A model generated the notes under the pieces. It was not told the origin of the DNA. It searched no databases and worked only from the letters and a program-made list of their open reading frames with translations. Made by a program: the position numbers and the translations under genes. A DNA stretch of 64,000 bases from Holophagales bacterium. Lineage in GTDB: Bacteria; Acidobacteriota; Thermoanaerobaculia; Multivoradales; Multivoraceae. The DNA lies in the NCBI GenBank assembly GCA_009836625.1, contig VXVC01000007.1, positions 124,001 to 188,000 of the forward strand, in the 5' to 3' direction. This document shows positions 1 through 6,573 of this stretch, piece by piece (within the stretch, counting starts at the first letter, position 1; the number at the start of each line of letters is the position of its first letter).

Positions 1-390
1 GTGGAAGCGCGACACCGAGGACATCCGCACGAGGTCGTCCATCGTGAAGACGAGCGGACGGTCGACGAGCCCGTGGATCGTGAGCCGGTGGGTGTCCGGG
101 TCGATCGCCGGCACGCCCGTGTGGTGGCGCTCGAAGTGGAGCCCGGACGGCGTGACGATGCCTTCCAGGTCGGCGAGCGGCGTGTTCGAGGACGACGCCG
201 TCGCGTCGGGAGCGCGGCTCCAGCGCTTCGAGTCCTCGAACGGCGAGGGCCGCCCGTAGTCGCTGGGCGTGTCGCCGAGATCGCGGATCTCCCCCGTCGT
301 CTGCGCACGGGCCGCGGGATGGAGCGAACTCGCCGCGGCGGCGCCGGCGAGGCCGAGAAAGGCGCGGCGGCTGGGCCGCTGCTTGCTCAT
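1..390 (-). CDS. soxC: Sulfite dehydrogenase (SoxC-like molybdopterin protein), 5' part only
   Basis: The gene starts at the ATG read leftward from base 390 and runs off the left edge, so only the first 130 residues are visible. A twin-arginine signal is clear (S-R-R-A-F-L at residues 7-12, then an Ala-rich hydrophobic run), pointing to Tat export of a folded cofactor protein. The following segment, with GLHFERHHTG and LTIHGLVDRPLVFTMDDL, matches the start of the oxidoreductase molybdopterin domain of SoxC/sulfite dehydrogenases, which oxidise sulfite to sulfate in the periplasm. The cofactor-ligating Cys lies beyond the edge. A general sulfite oxidase-family member is the main alternative. 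No other sox gene is in the window. Confidence 0.8.
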   Translation of the reverse strand, partial: MSKQRPSRRAFLGLAGAAAASSLHPAARAQTTGEIRDLGDTPSDYGRPSPFEDSKRWSRAPDATASSSNTPLADLEGIVTPSGLHFERHHTGVPAIDPDTHRLTIHGLVDRPLVFTMDDLVRMSSVSRFH

Positions 391-432
391 GTCTGTCCTC
401 CTGTGGGAAGAGGACTAGCCTAGCGCGACGTC

Positions 433-1488
433 CTACAGGCGATTGACCGCCTCTTCGGCCAGGTCGAGCGTGCGCACGATGCGCTGGCGCATCTCGGGCA
501 GGTCGACGCCCTCGGTGCTCTTCTTGCCTTCCATGTAGCGGGCATACACGCCGTGCACGATCGCCGCCGACTTCCAGCGGTTGAAGCCGACGTAGTAGTC
601 GAGATTCGACAGGTCGCGGCCGGTCCGCTCCGCGTAACGCTCAAGTAACTCCTCGCGCGCCGGGAAGCCCGGCGCCGCCGTGGCGCCGCCGGAGCCGGTC
701 GGCATCGTGTCGGTCGCCGGCATCCACTGGTTCATTGCGTAGGTCAGGTCCGCCAGCGGATCGCCAAGCGTCGAGATCTCCCAGTCGACGACGGCGGCAA
801 TCGTCGAGTCCGGTCCGACCAGGCAGTTGTGGAGCCCGTAGTCGCCGTGGACGACCCGCGCCGGCCCCTGGTCCGGCAGGTGATCGAGGAAGTACCGCTG
901 CAGCTCGTGCGCGCGCGGATCGTCGAGTTGCGCCGGCTCGACGGACGCCGTCCACGACCGATACCAGGTGCGAAGCTGCCGTCCGACGTAGCTGTCGCGC
1001 TTGCCGAGATCACCGAGCCCTACCTCGTCAGGGTCGACGGCGTGGAGCTCGGCCAGGACGTCGATGAACGAGTGCGCCAGCTTCGGGCGGTGCTCCCGCG
1101 GCACCCACTCCTCCGTGTGATCCGAGCTGTAGAGCGGCCGGCCATTGACCAGGCCCATCACGTAGAACCAGGCGCCAGTGACGTCCGGGCTCTCGCAGAA
1201 GGCGATCGCCGGCGGTACCGGCACCGGCGTCGGACCGAGCGCCGAGATCAGCGCCCACTCGCGGCTCATGTCGTGCGCCTTGGGCAGGAGCTTGCCCTGG
1301 GGCGGCCGCCGGATGACCGCGGTCCGGCCCTCCGTGTCGTCGATACGGTAGGTCAGGTTCGAGTGCCCGCCCTGGAGCCGGGTCCACTGGAGGGGCGGCT
1401 TCAGACTGTCGACGTGGTCGGCAATCCAGGCCTCGACGGCGGGTTGGTCGTAGCCCTCGGGACCCCTGGCTTCGTCGTGGGTGGACAT
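433..1488 (-). CDS. Phosphotransferase family protein (APH fold, ACAD10/11-like)
   Basis: A 351-residue protein of the aminoglycoside phosphotransferase/choline kinase fold. The Brenner motif HGDYGLHN lies at residues 214-221, giving the catalytic Asp and metal-binding Asn, followed by VVDWE for the second metal site. The N-terminal half carries the nucleotide-binding Lys/Glu region with GGHSNLTYRI. This subgroup resembles the kinase-like domain found fused to acyl-CoA dehydrogenases (ACAD10/11) and is usually annotated simply as phosphotransferase family protein; the substrate is unknown. It follows the PQQ dehydrogenase gene on the same strand after about 13 bases and is probably cotranscribed with it. 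It is not a convincing antibiotic-resistance gene. Confidence 0.8.
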   Translation of the reverse strand: MSTHDEARGPEGYDQPAVEAWIADHVDSLKPPLQWTRLQGGHSNLTYRIDDTEGRTAVIRRPPQGKLLPKAHDMSREWALISALGPTPVPVPPAIAFCESPDVTGAWFYVMGLVNGRPLYSSDHTEEWVPREHRPKLAHSFIDVLAELHAVDPDEVGLGDLGKRDSYVGRQLRTWYRSWTASVEPAQLDDPRAHELQRYFLDHLPDQGPARVVHGDYGLHNCLVGPDSTIAAVVDWEISTLGDPLADLTYAMNQWMPATDTMPTGSGGATAAPGFPAREELLERYAERTGRDLSNLDYYVGFNRWKSAAIVHGVYARYMEGKKSTEGVDLPEMRQRIVRTLDLAEEAVNRL

Positions 1489-1501
1489 GAGCGTCGGAAC
1501 T

Positions 1502-3382
1502 CTACGGCAACCGGAAGACGAGCAGCTCTTCCGTCGCCGTCACGGCCACGTACTGCCGGCCGTCCGCCGCCAGGTAGGTCATCGGGTTCGCGTTGCCCTG
1601 GAGCGGCAGTTCCGCCGACCACAGCTCGTCGCCCGTCTCCACGTCGAGCGCCCGGAAGCGGCGGTCGTCGGTCGCCGCGATGAAGGCGAGGCCGCCGGCG
1701 GTGACGATCGCCGAGGCGCGGCCCGGGCGGCCGGTCTCCCGCTTCTCCGCCGGCAGGCCTTCCGTCACGCCGAGCGGCCGCCGCCACGCAACTTCGCCGG
1801 TATCGGCATCGACCGCGGTCAGCGTCCCCCAGGGCGGTTTCTGGCACGGCCAGGACGCGTCGCCGATGCGGACCGCGAAGGAGAACGGTCGGGCGACCCG
1901 CAGCACGTACGTCGCGGGCTCGGCCTCCGTGTCCTCCTCCACCCAGCCCATCGTGCCGATGTCCTGACTGAAGGCGAGCAGCCGGCGCGTAGCCGGGTCG
2001 AAGGCGACGCCGCCCCAGTTCGGGCCGCCGGCCAGGCCCGGGAACAGCAATGTGGCGCCGCCGTCCTCGGCGCCCCGGTGCATCCACGGCGTGTACGGGC
2101 CCGCGTTGTGAAGCGGGCCGGCGCTCTCGACCAGTTCCGCGCAGGCCTCCGCGTGCTCGGCGGTCGTCTCGGTGGCGGTCACCAGGTCCCCCGCCCCGTA
2201 GCCCACCCGCCCCAGCGCCGGCGTCACGCTCGGGATCGGCTGGGTCGGGTGGGTCCGCTCGCCGGGCACCTGGCTCGCCGGCATCGGCCGCTCCTCCACG
2301 CCGAAGACCGGCTCGCCGTTCTCCCGGTTCAGAACGAAAAGGTAGCCCGACTTCGTCGTCACGGCGAGCGCGTCGATCGTCTCCCCGCCCCGCTCGACCT
2401 CGAACAGCACCGGCGGCGCCGGCGGATCGTGGTCCCAGATGTCGTGGTGGATGGTCTGGAAGTGCCAGCGGTACTCGCCGGTGTGAATGTCGACCGCGAC
2501 GACCGAGTTGGCGAAGAGGTTGGCGCCGTGCCGGTCGCCGCCCCAGGCGAAAGGGATGGGCGCGGCGAGCGGCAGGAACACGAGTGCCCGTTGCTCGTCG
2601 ACCGTGAAGTAGAAGGGCCAGGCGTTCCCGCCCAGACGGCCCCGCCAGCTCTCGCCCTCCCAAGTCTGGTGGCCGACCTCGCCCGGCTGCGCCACGGAGT
2701 TGAACTCCCACAGCTTCTCGCCGGTGACGGCGCTGAAGGCCCGGGCGTTGCCGATCCCGCCCGCCGTTCCCGGCGGCGTGTTCGCGCCGACGACGACGAT
2801 GTCCTCCCACACCAGGGGCACGGAGTTGTAGGGGACGCCGATGTCGACGGTGCCGCGGGGGCCGAACTCCACGGCCGGGACGCCGGTGGCGGCGTCCAGG
2901 GCGATCAGTCGAGCGCCGGCGGTGACCAGGATGCGCGGAGCCCAACCCTCCGTGCCGCCGCCCGCCCAGTACGCTACGCCTCGGCGCGACAGCGAGGTTC
3001 CTGAACCCAGGAGACCGAAGGTCCAGACCGTGTCTCCGGTGGCAGGATCGAGCGCCACCACCGAGTCGGCCGTAGGCACGTACATCAAACCGCCCACCAC
3101 GATCGGCGTCGCCTGGGAGCGCGCCGGTCGAGTCTGAACAGCGCCTCCGTCGACGGATTCGGGAAGCGAAGCCAGCGAGCGGCGCCAGACCGGCGCCAGG
3201 TGCGCGACGTTGGCCGTCGTGATCTCGGCCAGAGCCGAGTACCCGGTTCCCGCCGCGTCGCCGCGATACATCGGCCAGTCGCCAACCCCCGCCTCGTTCG
3301 ACATCGGTCCGCAGGCAAGCAGCAGCGCTCCGGCAACCGCCACCGTGGCCGCGATCTTCGCCTCCTGCTTCACCGCTTCCAT
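1502..3382 (-). CDS. PQQ-dependent dehydrogenase, lipoprotein (quinoprotein glucose dehydrogenase type)
   Basis: A 626-residue protein with a short signal peptide ending in a lipobox (LLAC, Cys about residue 24), so probably lipid-anchored facing the periplasm. The mature part is an eight-bladed quinoprotein propeller: it opens with DWPMYRGDAAGTGYS, shows repeated Trp-docking-type segments (V-ALDPATGDTVW, VAVDIHTGEYRW, TAVDADTGEVAW) and ends with GNANPMTYLAADGRQYV, typical of membrane-type glucose/alcohol quinoproteins. It should oxidise a sugar or alcohol and pass electrons to quinone or cytochrome. It is divergent from the cytochrome c gene at 3514, and both may be controlled from the 130-base gap. 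The exact substrate cannot be told from sequence. Confidence 0.85.
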   Translation of the reverse strand: MEAVKQEAKIAATVAVAGALLLACGPMSNEAGVGDWPMYRGDAAGTGYSALAEITTANVAHLAPVWRRSLASLPESVDGGAVQTRPARSQATPIVVGGLMYVPTADSVVALDPATGDTVWTFGLLGSGTSLSRRGVAYWAGGGTEGWAPRILVTAGARLIALDAATGVPAVEFGPRGTVDIGVPYNSVPLVWEDIVVVGANTPPGTAGGIGNARAFSAVTGEKLWEFNSVAQPGEVGHQTWEGESWRGRLGGNAWPFYFTVDEQRALVFLPLAAPIPFAWGGDRHGANLFANSVVAVDIHTGEYRWHFQTIHHDIWDHDPPAPPVLFEVERGGETIDALAVTTKSGYLFVLNRENGEPVFGVEERPMPASQVPGERTHPTQPIPSVTPALGRVGYGAGDLVTATETTAEHAEACAELVESAGPLHNAGPYTPWMHRGAEDGGATLLFPGLAGGPNWGGVAFDPATRRLLAFSQDIGTMGWVEEDTEAEPATYVLRVARPFSFAVRIGDASWPCQKPPWGTLTAVDADTGEVAWRRPLGVTEGLPAEKRETGRPGRASAIVTAGGLAFIAATDDRRFRALDVETGDELWSAELPLQGNANPMTYLAADGRQYVAVTATEELLVFRLP

Positions 3383-3426
3383 GCTTCGTTTCTTCCCGGA
3401 GTTCCGCTGAGCCGCTGCCCAGAAAA

Positions 3427-3443
3427 CGGCTAGACTGTAGCCG
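3427..3443. promoter_or_regulatory. Perfect 17-base palindrome, possible operator
   Basis: CGGCTA and TAGCCG flank a 5-base spacer between the divergent PQQ dehydrogenase (start 3382) and cytochrome c (start 3514) genes. Half-site length and spacing suit a dimeric repressor. No regulator gene is adjacent, so the operator role is inference. Confidence 0.35.
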
Positions 3444-3513
3444 AGACCCGCTGCGATCAGTCGAACCGCTGACCCGCCGCGGGTCTCATGGCTTGGAGGG
3501 GAAGAGGAAGGGT

Positions 3514-3948
3514 ATGCAAACGCGCCGTCCGCTCACCATTCCGCTGGCGGTTCTGCTCGCCGGCTCGATCGGAACCCCGCAGGCGAGCGGCCAGGACGAC
3601 GACAGGGTCGACTACCTCACCCAGGTGCAGCCGATCCTCGAAGCGTATTGCTACGAATGCCACGGCGAGGACAGATCGCGCCGCGAGGCGGATCTCCGCC
3701 TCGACATCAAGGAGCTGGCCTTCAAGGACCTCGGCGGCTTCCCCAACATCGCCCCCGGCGATCCCGCCGACAGCGAGCTCTACATCCGGGTGAGTTCGGA
3801 GTTCCTGGAGATGCGGATGCCGCCGTACGAGGCCGGCACGCAGTTGACCGAGGAGCAGATCGAGACGATCCGGCTGTGGATCCTGCAGGGGGCCGAGTGG
3901 CCGGAGGACGACGGCGCACCCAGTGTGCAACCAGGAGATTCACAATGA
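3514..3948 (+). CDS. Planctomycete-type cytochrome c domain protein, exported
   Basis: A 144-residue protein from the ATG at 3514, chosen over an upstream TTG because a strong purine-rich ribosome site (GGAGGGGAAGAGG) sits just in front of it. An N-terminal signal peptide ends near A-S-G-Q. The mature part contains one heme-attachment motif, CYECH, and the PSCyt1-like pattern: Y-L-TQVQPIL before the heme site, later a RMPPYEAG segment with the likely Met ligand, then LTEEQIETIRLWILQGAEW. It should carry electrons in the periplasm. Its stop overlaps the next start (ATGA), so it is translationally coupled to the sugar dehydrogenase and is a natural electron acceptor for it. Confidence 0.85.
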   Translation: MQTRRPLTIPLAVLLAGSIGTPQASGQDDDRVDYLTQVQPILEAYCYECHGEDRSRREADLRLDIKELAFKDLGGFPNIAPGDPADSELYIRVSSEFLEMRMPPYEAGTQLTEEQIETIRLWILQGAEWPEDDGAPSVQPGDSQ

Positions 3949-5216
3949 CGAAGCTGACCAAGACACGACTCGTGCCGCTCCTCGCGTTTCTCCTGGCGGC
4001 CGCCGTTGCCGCCCAGGCCGCCGCGCAGACCGGATACGGCCGCGGCCGCAGCGGCCTCCCCCGCGTCGAACTGCCCGACGAGCCGTGGATCATGAACACC
4101 CACGTGATTCCCGAAGTGAAGGTCTCCGTCGTCGCGCGCGGAATCAACCGCCCGTGGTCCCTCGCATTCCTGCCCAAGGGCGACATGCTGATCACCGAAC
4201 GCGGGGGCGCTCTGCGCCTGGTCCGCGACGGCGTGCTCGTCGACGAGCCGATCGCCGGCGTCCCCGACGACGTCCTCGCCCGCAGCCTCGCCGGCATGAT
4301 GGAAGTCGCCACCCACCCGCACTTCGCGGACAACGGCTACGTCTATCTCACCTACACCCGGCAGGTCTCCGGCCGCGAGGGCACCGTCGCCCTGGTCCGC
4401 GGCAAACTCGACGGCATGTCCCTCGTCGACGTCGAGGACGTGTTCGTCGCCGAGCCCTGGGGCGGCTCGATCGCCGCCGCCCGGCTCGCCTTCGTACCGG
4501 GCGAAGACATCATGTACATGACGATGGGCGGAGCCTTCGGCGCCGACCTGGTCGACGGCACGCAGAGCTTCTTCGGCCACGCCAAGCTGGCCCAGGACCC
4601 GAACAGCCACGCCGGCAAGACGCTGCGCCTGCGGCTCGACGGCAGCGTGCCCGACGACAACCCCTTCGTCGGCATGGAGGGGCACAAGCCAGAGGTCTAC
4701 TCGATGGGCCACCGGAACCAGATGGGCCTGGCGCTCCATCCCGAGACCAACCAGCCCTGGACCACCGAGCACGCCCCTCAGGGCGGCGACGAGCTGAACG
4801 CGATCGAAGCCGGCAAGAACTACGGCTGGCCGGTCGTCTCCTACGGCCGCCACTACAACGGCGTGCGTATCTCCGAGCGCTTCTGGGCCGAAGGCATGGA
4901 GGAACCGGCGATCTTCTGGCTGCCCTCGATCGCACCGTCCGGGCTCATGTTCTACACCGGCGACGCCTTCCCCGAATGGAAGGGCAACCTGTTCGCCGGC
5001 GCGCTGATGACGGGACGGATGCCGAACACCGGCCATCTCGAACGGCTCATCTTCAGCGAGGCCGGCGAGGAACTCGGCCGCGAGTGGCTCCTCAAGGAGG
5101 TCGGCAAGCGCATCCGCGACGTCCGCCAGGGCCCCGACGAGTTCATCTACGTCATCACCGACGAGACCAACGGGGCCCTGATGAAGCTCGAGCCGGTGAC
5201 TACTCCGTCTTCTTGA
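3945..5216 (+). CDS. PQQ-dependent soluble aldose sugar dehydrogenase (Asd/YliI family)
   Basis: A 423-residue protein with an N-terminal signal peptide (cleavage near A-A-A-Q). It starts at the ATG that overlaps the cytochrome c stop and is preceded by AGGAG. The six-bladed GSDH/sorbosone propeller is recognisable: RPWSLAFLPKGDMLITERGG near the start, SHAGKTLRLRLDG, the conserved MGHRNQMGLALHPET, then E-H-APQGGDELNAIEAGKNYGWP with PQQ/calcium-site residues. It should oxidise aldoses in the periplasm, donating electrons to the coupled cytochrome c. The two reading frames form a two-gene operon. The 3' end overlaps the convergent phosphatase gene by 17 bases. Confidence 0.88.
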   Translation: MTKLTKTRLVPLLAFLLAAAVAAQAAAQTGYGRGRSGLPRVELPDEPWIMNTHVIPEVKVSVVARGINRPWSLAFLPKGDMLITERGGALRLVRDGVLVDEPIAGVPDDVLARSLAGMMEVATHPHFADNGYVYLTYTRQVSGREGTVALVRGKLDGMSLVDVEDVFVAEPWGGSIAAARLAFVPGEDIMYMTMGGAFGADLVDGTQSFFGHAKLAQDPNSHAGKTLRLRLDGSVPDDNPFVGMEGHKPEVYSMGHRNQMGLALHPETNQPWTTEHAPQGGDELNAIEAGKNYGWPVVSYGRHYNGVRISERFWAEGMEEPAIFWLPSIAPSGLMFYTGDAFPEWKGNLFAGALMTGRMPNTGHLERLIFSEAGEELGREWLLKEVGKRIRDVRQGPDEFIYVITDETNGALMKLEPVTTPSS

Positions 5217-6102
5217 TCACCACGAATGTGATGTCGTCCTCGGGGGCCGCGAAGGCGAGCAGGTCCTTCCGGAGCCTCTCGCAGATCTCCGGCGCGGGCT
5301 CACCGCGGACGGCCTCGAGCAGCGCCTCGGCCCGTTCGTCGAGATACCGGCCGCCGCCGTGCTCGGCGAAGCCGTCCGTGTACAGGAGGAGCAGGTCGCC
5401 GGCCTCGAGCAACTCCACCTCGCTGACCTCGTAGGGCCGCTTGTAGCCGAGCGGCCCGGGGTCGACGCGCTCGTCCATGTAGGCGTTCGAGGCGAACATG
5501 CCGACCGGCGGGAAGCGGACGAGCTGGTCCTCCGGGAGGTGCTCGATGCGGCCCGGACGGCCGGCGAACACCAGGGGCGCCGGGTGACCGGCTGAAAAGA
5601 AGCGGAACCTGCCCTGCTCGGACACCTCTCCGTAGACCATCGTGAGGTACTTGTTCAGCGTGGTCGACTTGTAGAAGCGCTGGTTGATGTGCTCGAAGAG
5701 CCGCGTGGTGATCTCGCCGAAGAGGTCGAGCTCGTAGTACGCCCCGAGCAGGAAGGCCTGGTGGAGCATGGCCGCGACCAGGGCGTCGGTCACCTTGTGT
5801 CCGGAGACGTCGGCCACCAGGACTCCGGTCCGCTGCTGGCACTTCCGCAGGCCGGCGACGACCTCCGCCCGGCCCGCCCCTTCCGCCTCGCGAAGCCGGC
5901 GGTCCAGGTCGTAGCGCTGCTTGAAGTCGAGGTAGATCAGGTGATCGCCGCCGATCGCCCGCAGCAGCGGAATCGAGACCCCGTGGACCTCGACGCCGCG
6001 CAGGATCGGCAGGTCGCCGGACGACGGTTTCGTCGCCAGGGCGATCTCCTCGAGATTGGCCAGCTCGGCGCGAATCTCGGCCTGCCAGGTATCAGTCGGC
6101 AT
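5200..6102 (-). CDS. SpoIIE/RsbU-type serine phosphatase
   Basis: A 300-residue protein whose C-terminal two thirds is a PP2C-like SpoIIE domain: GVLVADVSGHKVTDALVAAMLHQAF (metal-binding Asp), FRFFSAGHPAPLVF, PPVGMFASNAY, DLLLLYTDGFAEH and a final PEDDITFVVIKK. The first metal-binding region reads GGDHLIYLDF. Such enzymes dephosphorylate anti-anti-sigma or similar partner-switch proteins, but no such partner is adjacent and no sensor domain is fused. The ATG at 6102 gives the usual compact length; the frame is open farther upstream to 6426 but that extension is low-complexity and crosses strong hairpins. Confidence 0.82.
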   Translation of the reverse strand: MPTDTWQAEIRAELANLEEIALATKPSSGDLPILRGVEVHGVSIPLLRAIGGDHLIYLDFKQRYDLDRRLREAEGAGRAEVVAGLRKCQQRTGVLVADVSGHKVTDALVAAMLHQAFLLGAYYELDLFGEITTRLFEHINQRFYKSTTLNKYLTMVYGEVSEQGRFRFFSAGHPAPLVFAGRPGRIEHLPEDQLVRFPPVGMFASNAYMDERVDPGPLGYKRPYEVSEVELLEAGDLLLLYTDGFAEHGGGRYLDERAEALLEAVRGEPAPEICERLRKDLLAFAAPEDDITFVVIKKTE

Positions 6103-6143
6103 CTGTGGCACGGCAGGTTCGACTGTATCGCGCCCAAAGAGAA

Positions 6144-6174
6144 GGGCGGCAGGCCGTTGGATGGCCTGCCGCCC
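6144..6174 (-). terminator. Strong hairpin, likely terminator of the small membrane protein gene
   Basis: A perfect 12-base-pair stem (6144-6155 with 6163-6174) closes a 7-base loop. On the minus strand it is followed by TTCTCTTT, a modest U-tract, which fits an intrinsic terminator after the 56-residue protein gene and before the phosphatase gene. Confidence 0.55.
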
Positions 6175-6208
6175 CGGAAGTCCGTCGAGGGCCGGTTTCC
6201 TGTGAAGT

Positions 6209-6297
6209 GGGGCCGCCCGCCCCGGTTGACAGAGTGTCTGTACGCACGGCTGTGGATAAGCCCTCCCCACAGCCGGACGCGCTGGACGGGCGGCCCC
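6209..6297. repeat. Nested inverted repeats (structured intergenic element)
   Basis: An 11-base inverted repeat, GGGGCCGCCCG at 6209-6219 and CGGGCGGCCCC at 6287-6297, encloses a second hairpin (6247-6255 with 6267-6275, 9 pairs). The inner stem contains TGTGGATAA, the reverse complement of the consensus DnaA box TTATCCACA. The element lies between the phosphatase gene and the small membrane protein gene. It could be structured RNA in the 3' region of the latter, or a dispersed palindromic element. Confidence 0.5.
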
Positions 6298-6302
6298 GAG
6301 CT

Positions 6303-6473
6303 CTACGTCCCCTCCGGGTCTTGCAGCACCTCGACGATGCTGATGCCCTCTGAGCAGGTCCAGACGAAGAGTGCCGAGCAGACGACGACGAACATGGCCA
6401 GAATGCCCGTGAAGACCGCGATCCACCGCAGGAGTCGCACGATCTGCTGCTGCTCGGGGTAGAGAAGGGTCAC
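6303..6473 (-). CDS. Small single-span membrane protein, 56 residues
   Basis: Reading leftward from the GTG at 6473 gives a 56-residue frame: a charged N-terminus (LLYPEQQQIVRLLRW), one hydrophobic helix of about 22 residues (IAVFTGILAMFVVVCSALFVW), and a short acidic tail ending QDPEGT. The shape (basic then hydrophobic then acidic) is that of a real inner-membrane microprotein with the N-terminus inside. No family is recognised. It has no obvious ribosome site, is followed by a terminator-like hairpin, and starts 10 bases from a palindrome. It is divergent from the hybrid kinase gene, suggesting a regulatory or sensory link. Confidence 0.55.
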   Translation of the reverse strand: MTLLYPEQQQIVRLLRWIAVFTGILAMFVVVCSALFVWTCSEGISIVEVLQDPEGT

Positions 6474-6482
6474 GGTGTCAAT

Positions 6483-6499
6483 CCGCTCGTACGGAGCGG
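6483..6499. promoter_or_regulatory. Perfect 17-base palindrome, possible operator
   Basis: CCGCTC and GAGCGG flank GTACG in the divergent gap between the small membrane protein (start 6473) and the hybrid kinase (start 6574). It lies 36 bases upstream of the proposed -35 element of the kinase gene. Autoregulation by the kinase's own DNA-binding domain is plausible but unproven. Confidence 0.4.
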
Positions 6500-6535
6500 A
6501 CGTTTACTAGACGAAAGCGACCGTGTCGTGATCTT

Positions 6536-6564
6536 TTGGCAATGATTCGGGAACAGGGCATAAT
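6536..6564 (+). promoter_or_regulatory. Sigma-70-like promoter of the hybrid kinase gene
   Basis: TTGGCA at 6536-6541 and CATAAT at 6559-6564 are separated by exactly 17 bases. The predicted transcription start, about 7 bases after the -10 element, falls at or just before the GTG at 6574, implying an almost leaderless message with no room for a ribosome binding site. Confidence 0.6.
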
Positions 6565-6573
6565 CGCGCGATC

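Noticed and set aside
433..1488. Aminoglycoside resistance gene
   Set aside because: The fold is shared, but the subgroup matches ACAD10/11-like phosphotransferases; resistance cannot be claimed.
1481..3004. A 507-residue plus-strand frame opposite the PQQ dehydrogenase
   Set aside because: Composition is Arg/Val/His-rich shadow sequence; the minus-strand gene has clear quinoprotein motifs.
6251..6259. Single perfect DnaA-box sequence as an origin signal
   Set aside because: Only one box was noticed, inside a hairpin, with no dnaA, dnaN, AT-rich region or box cluster.
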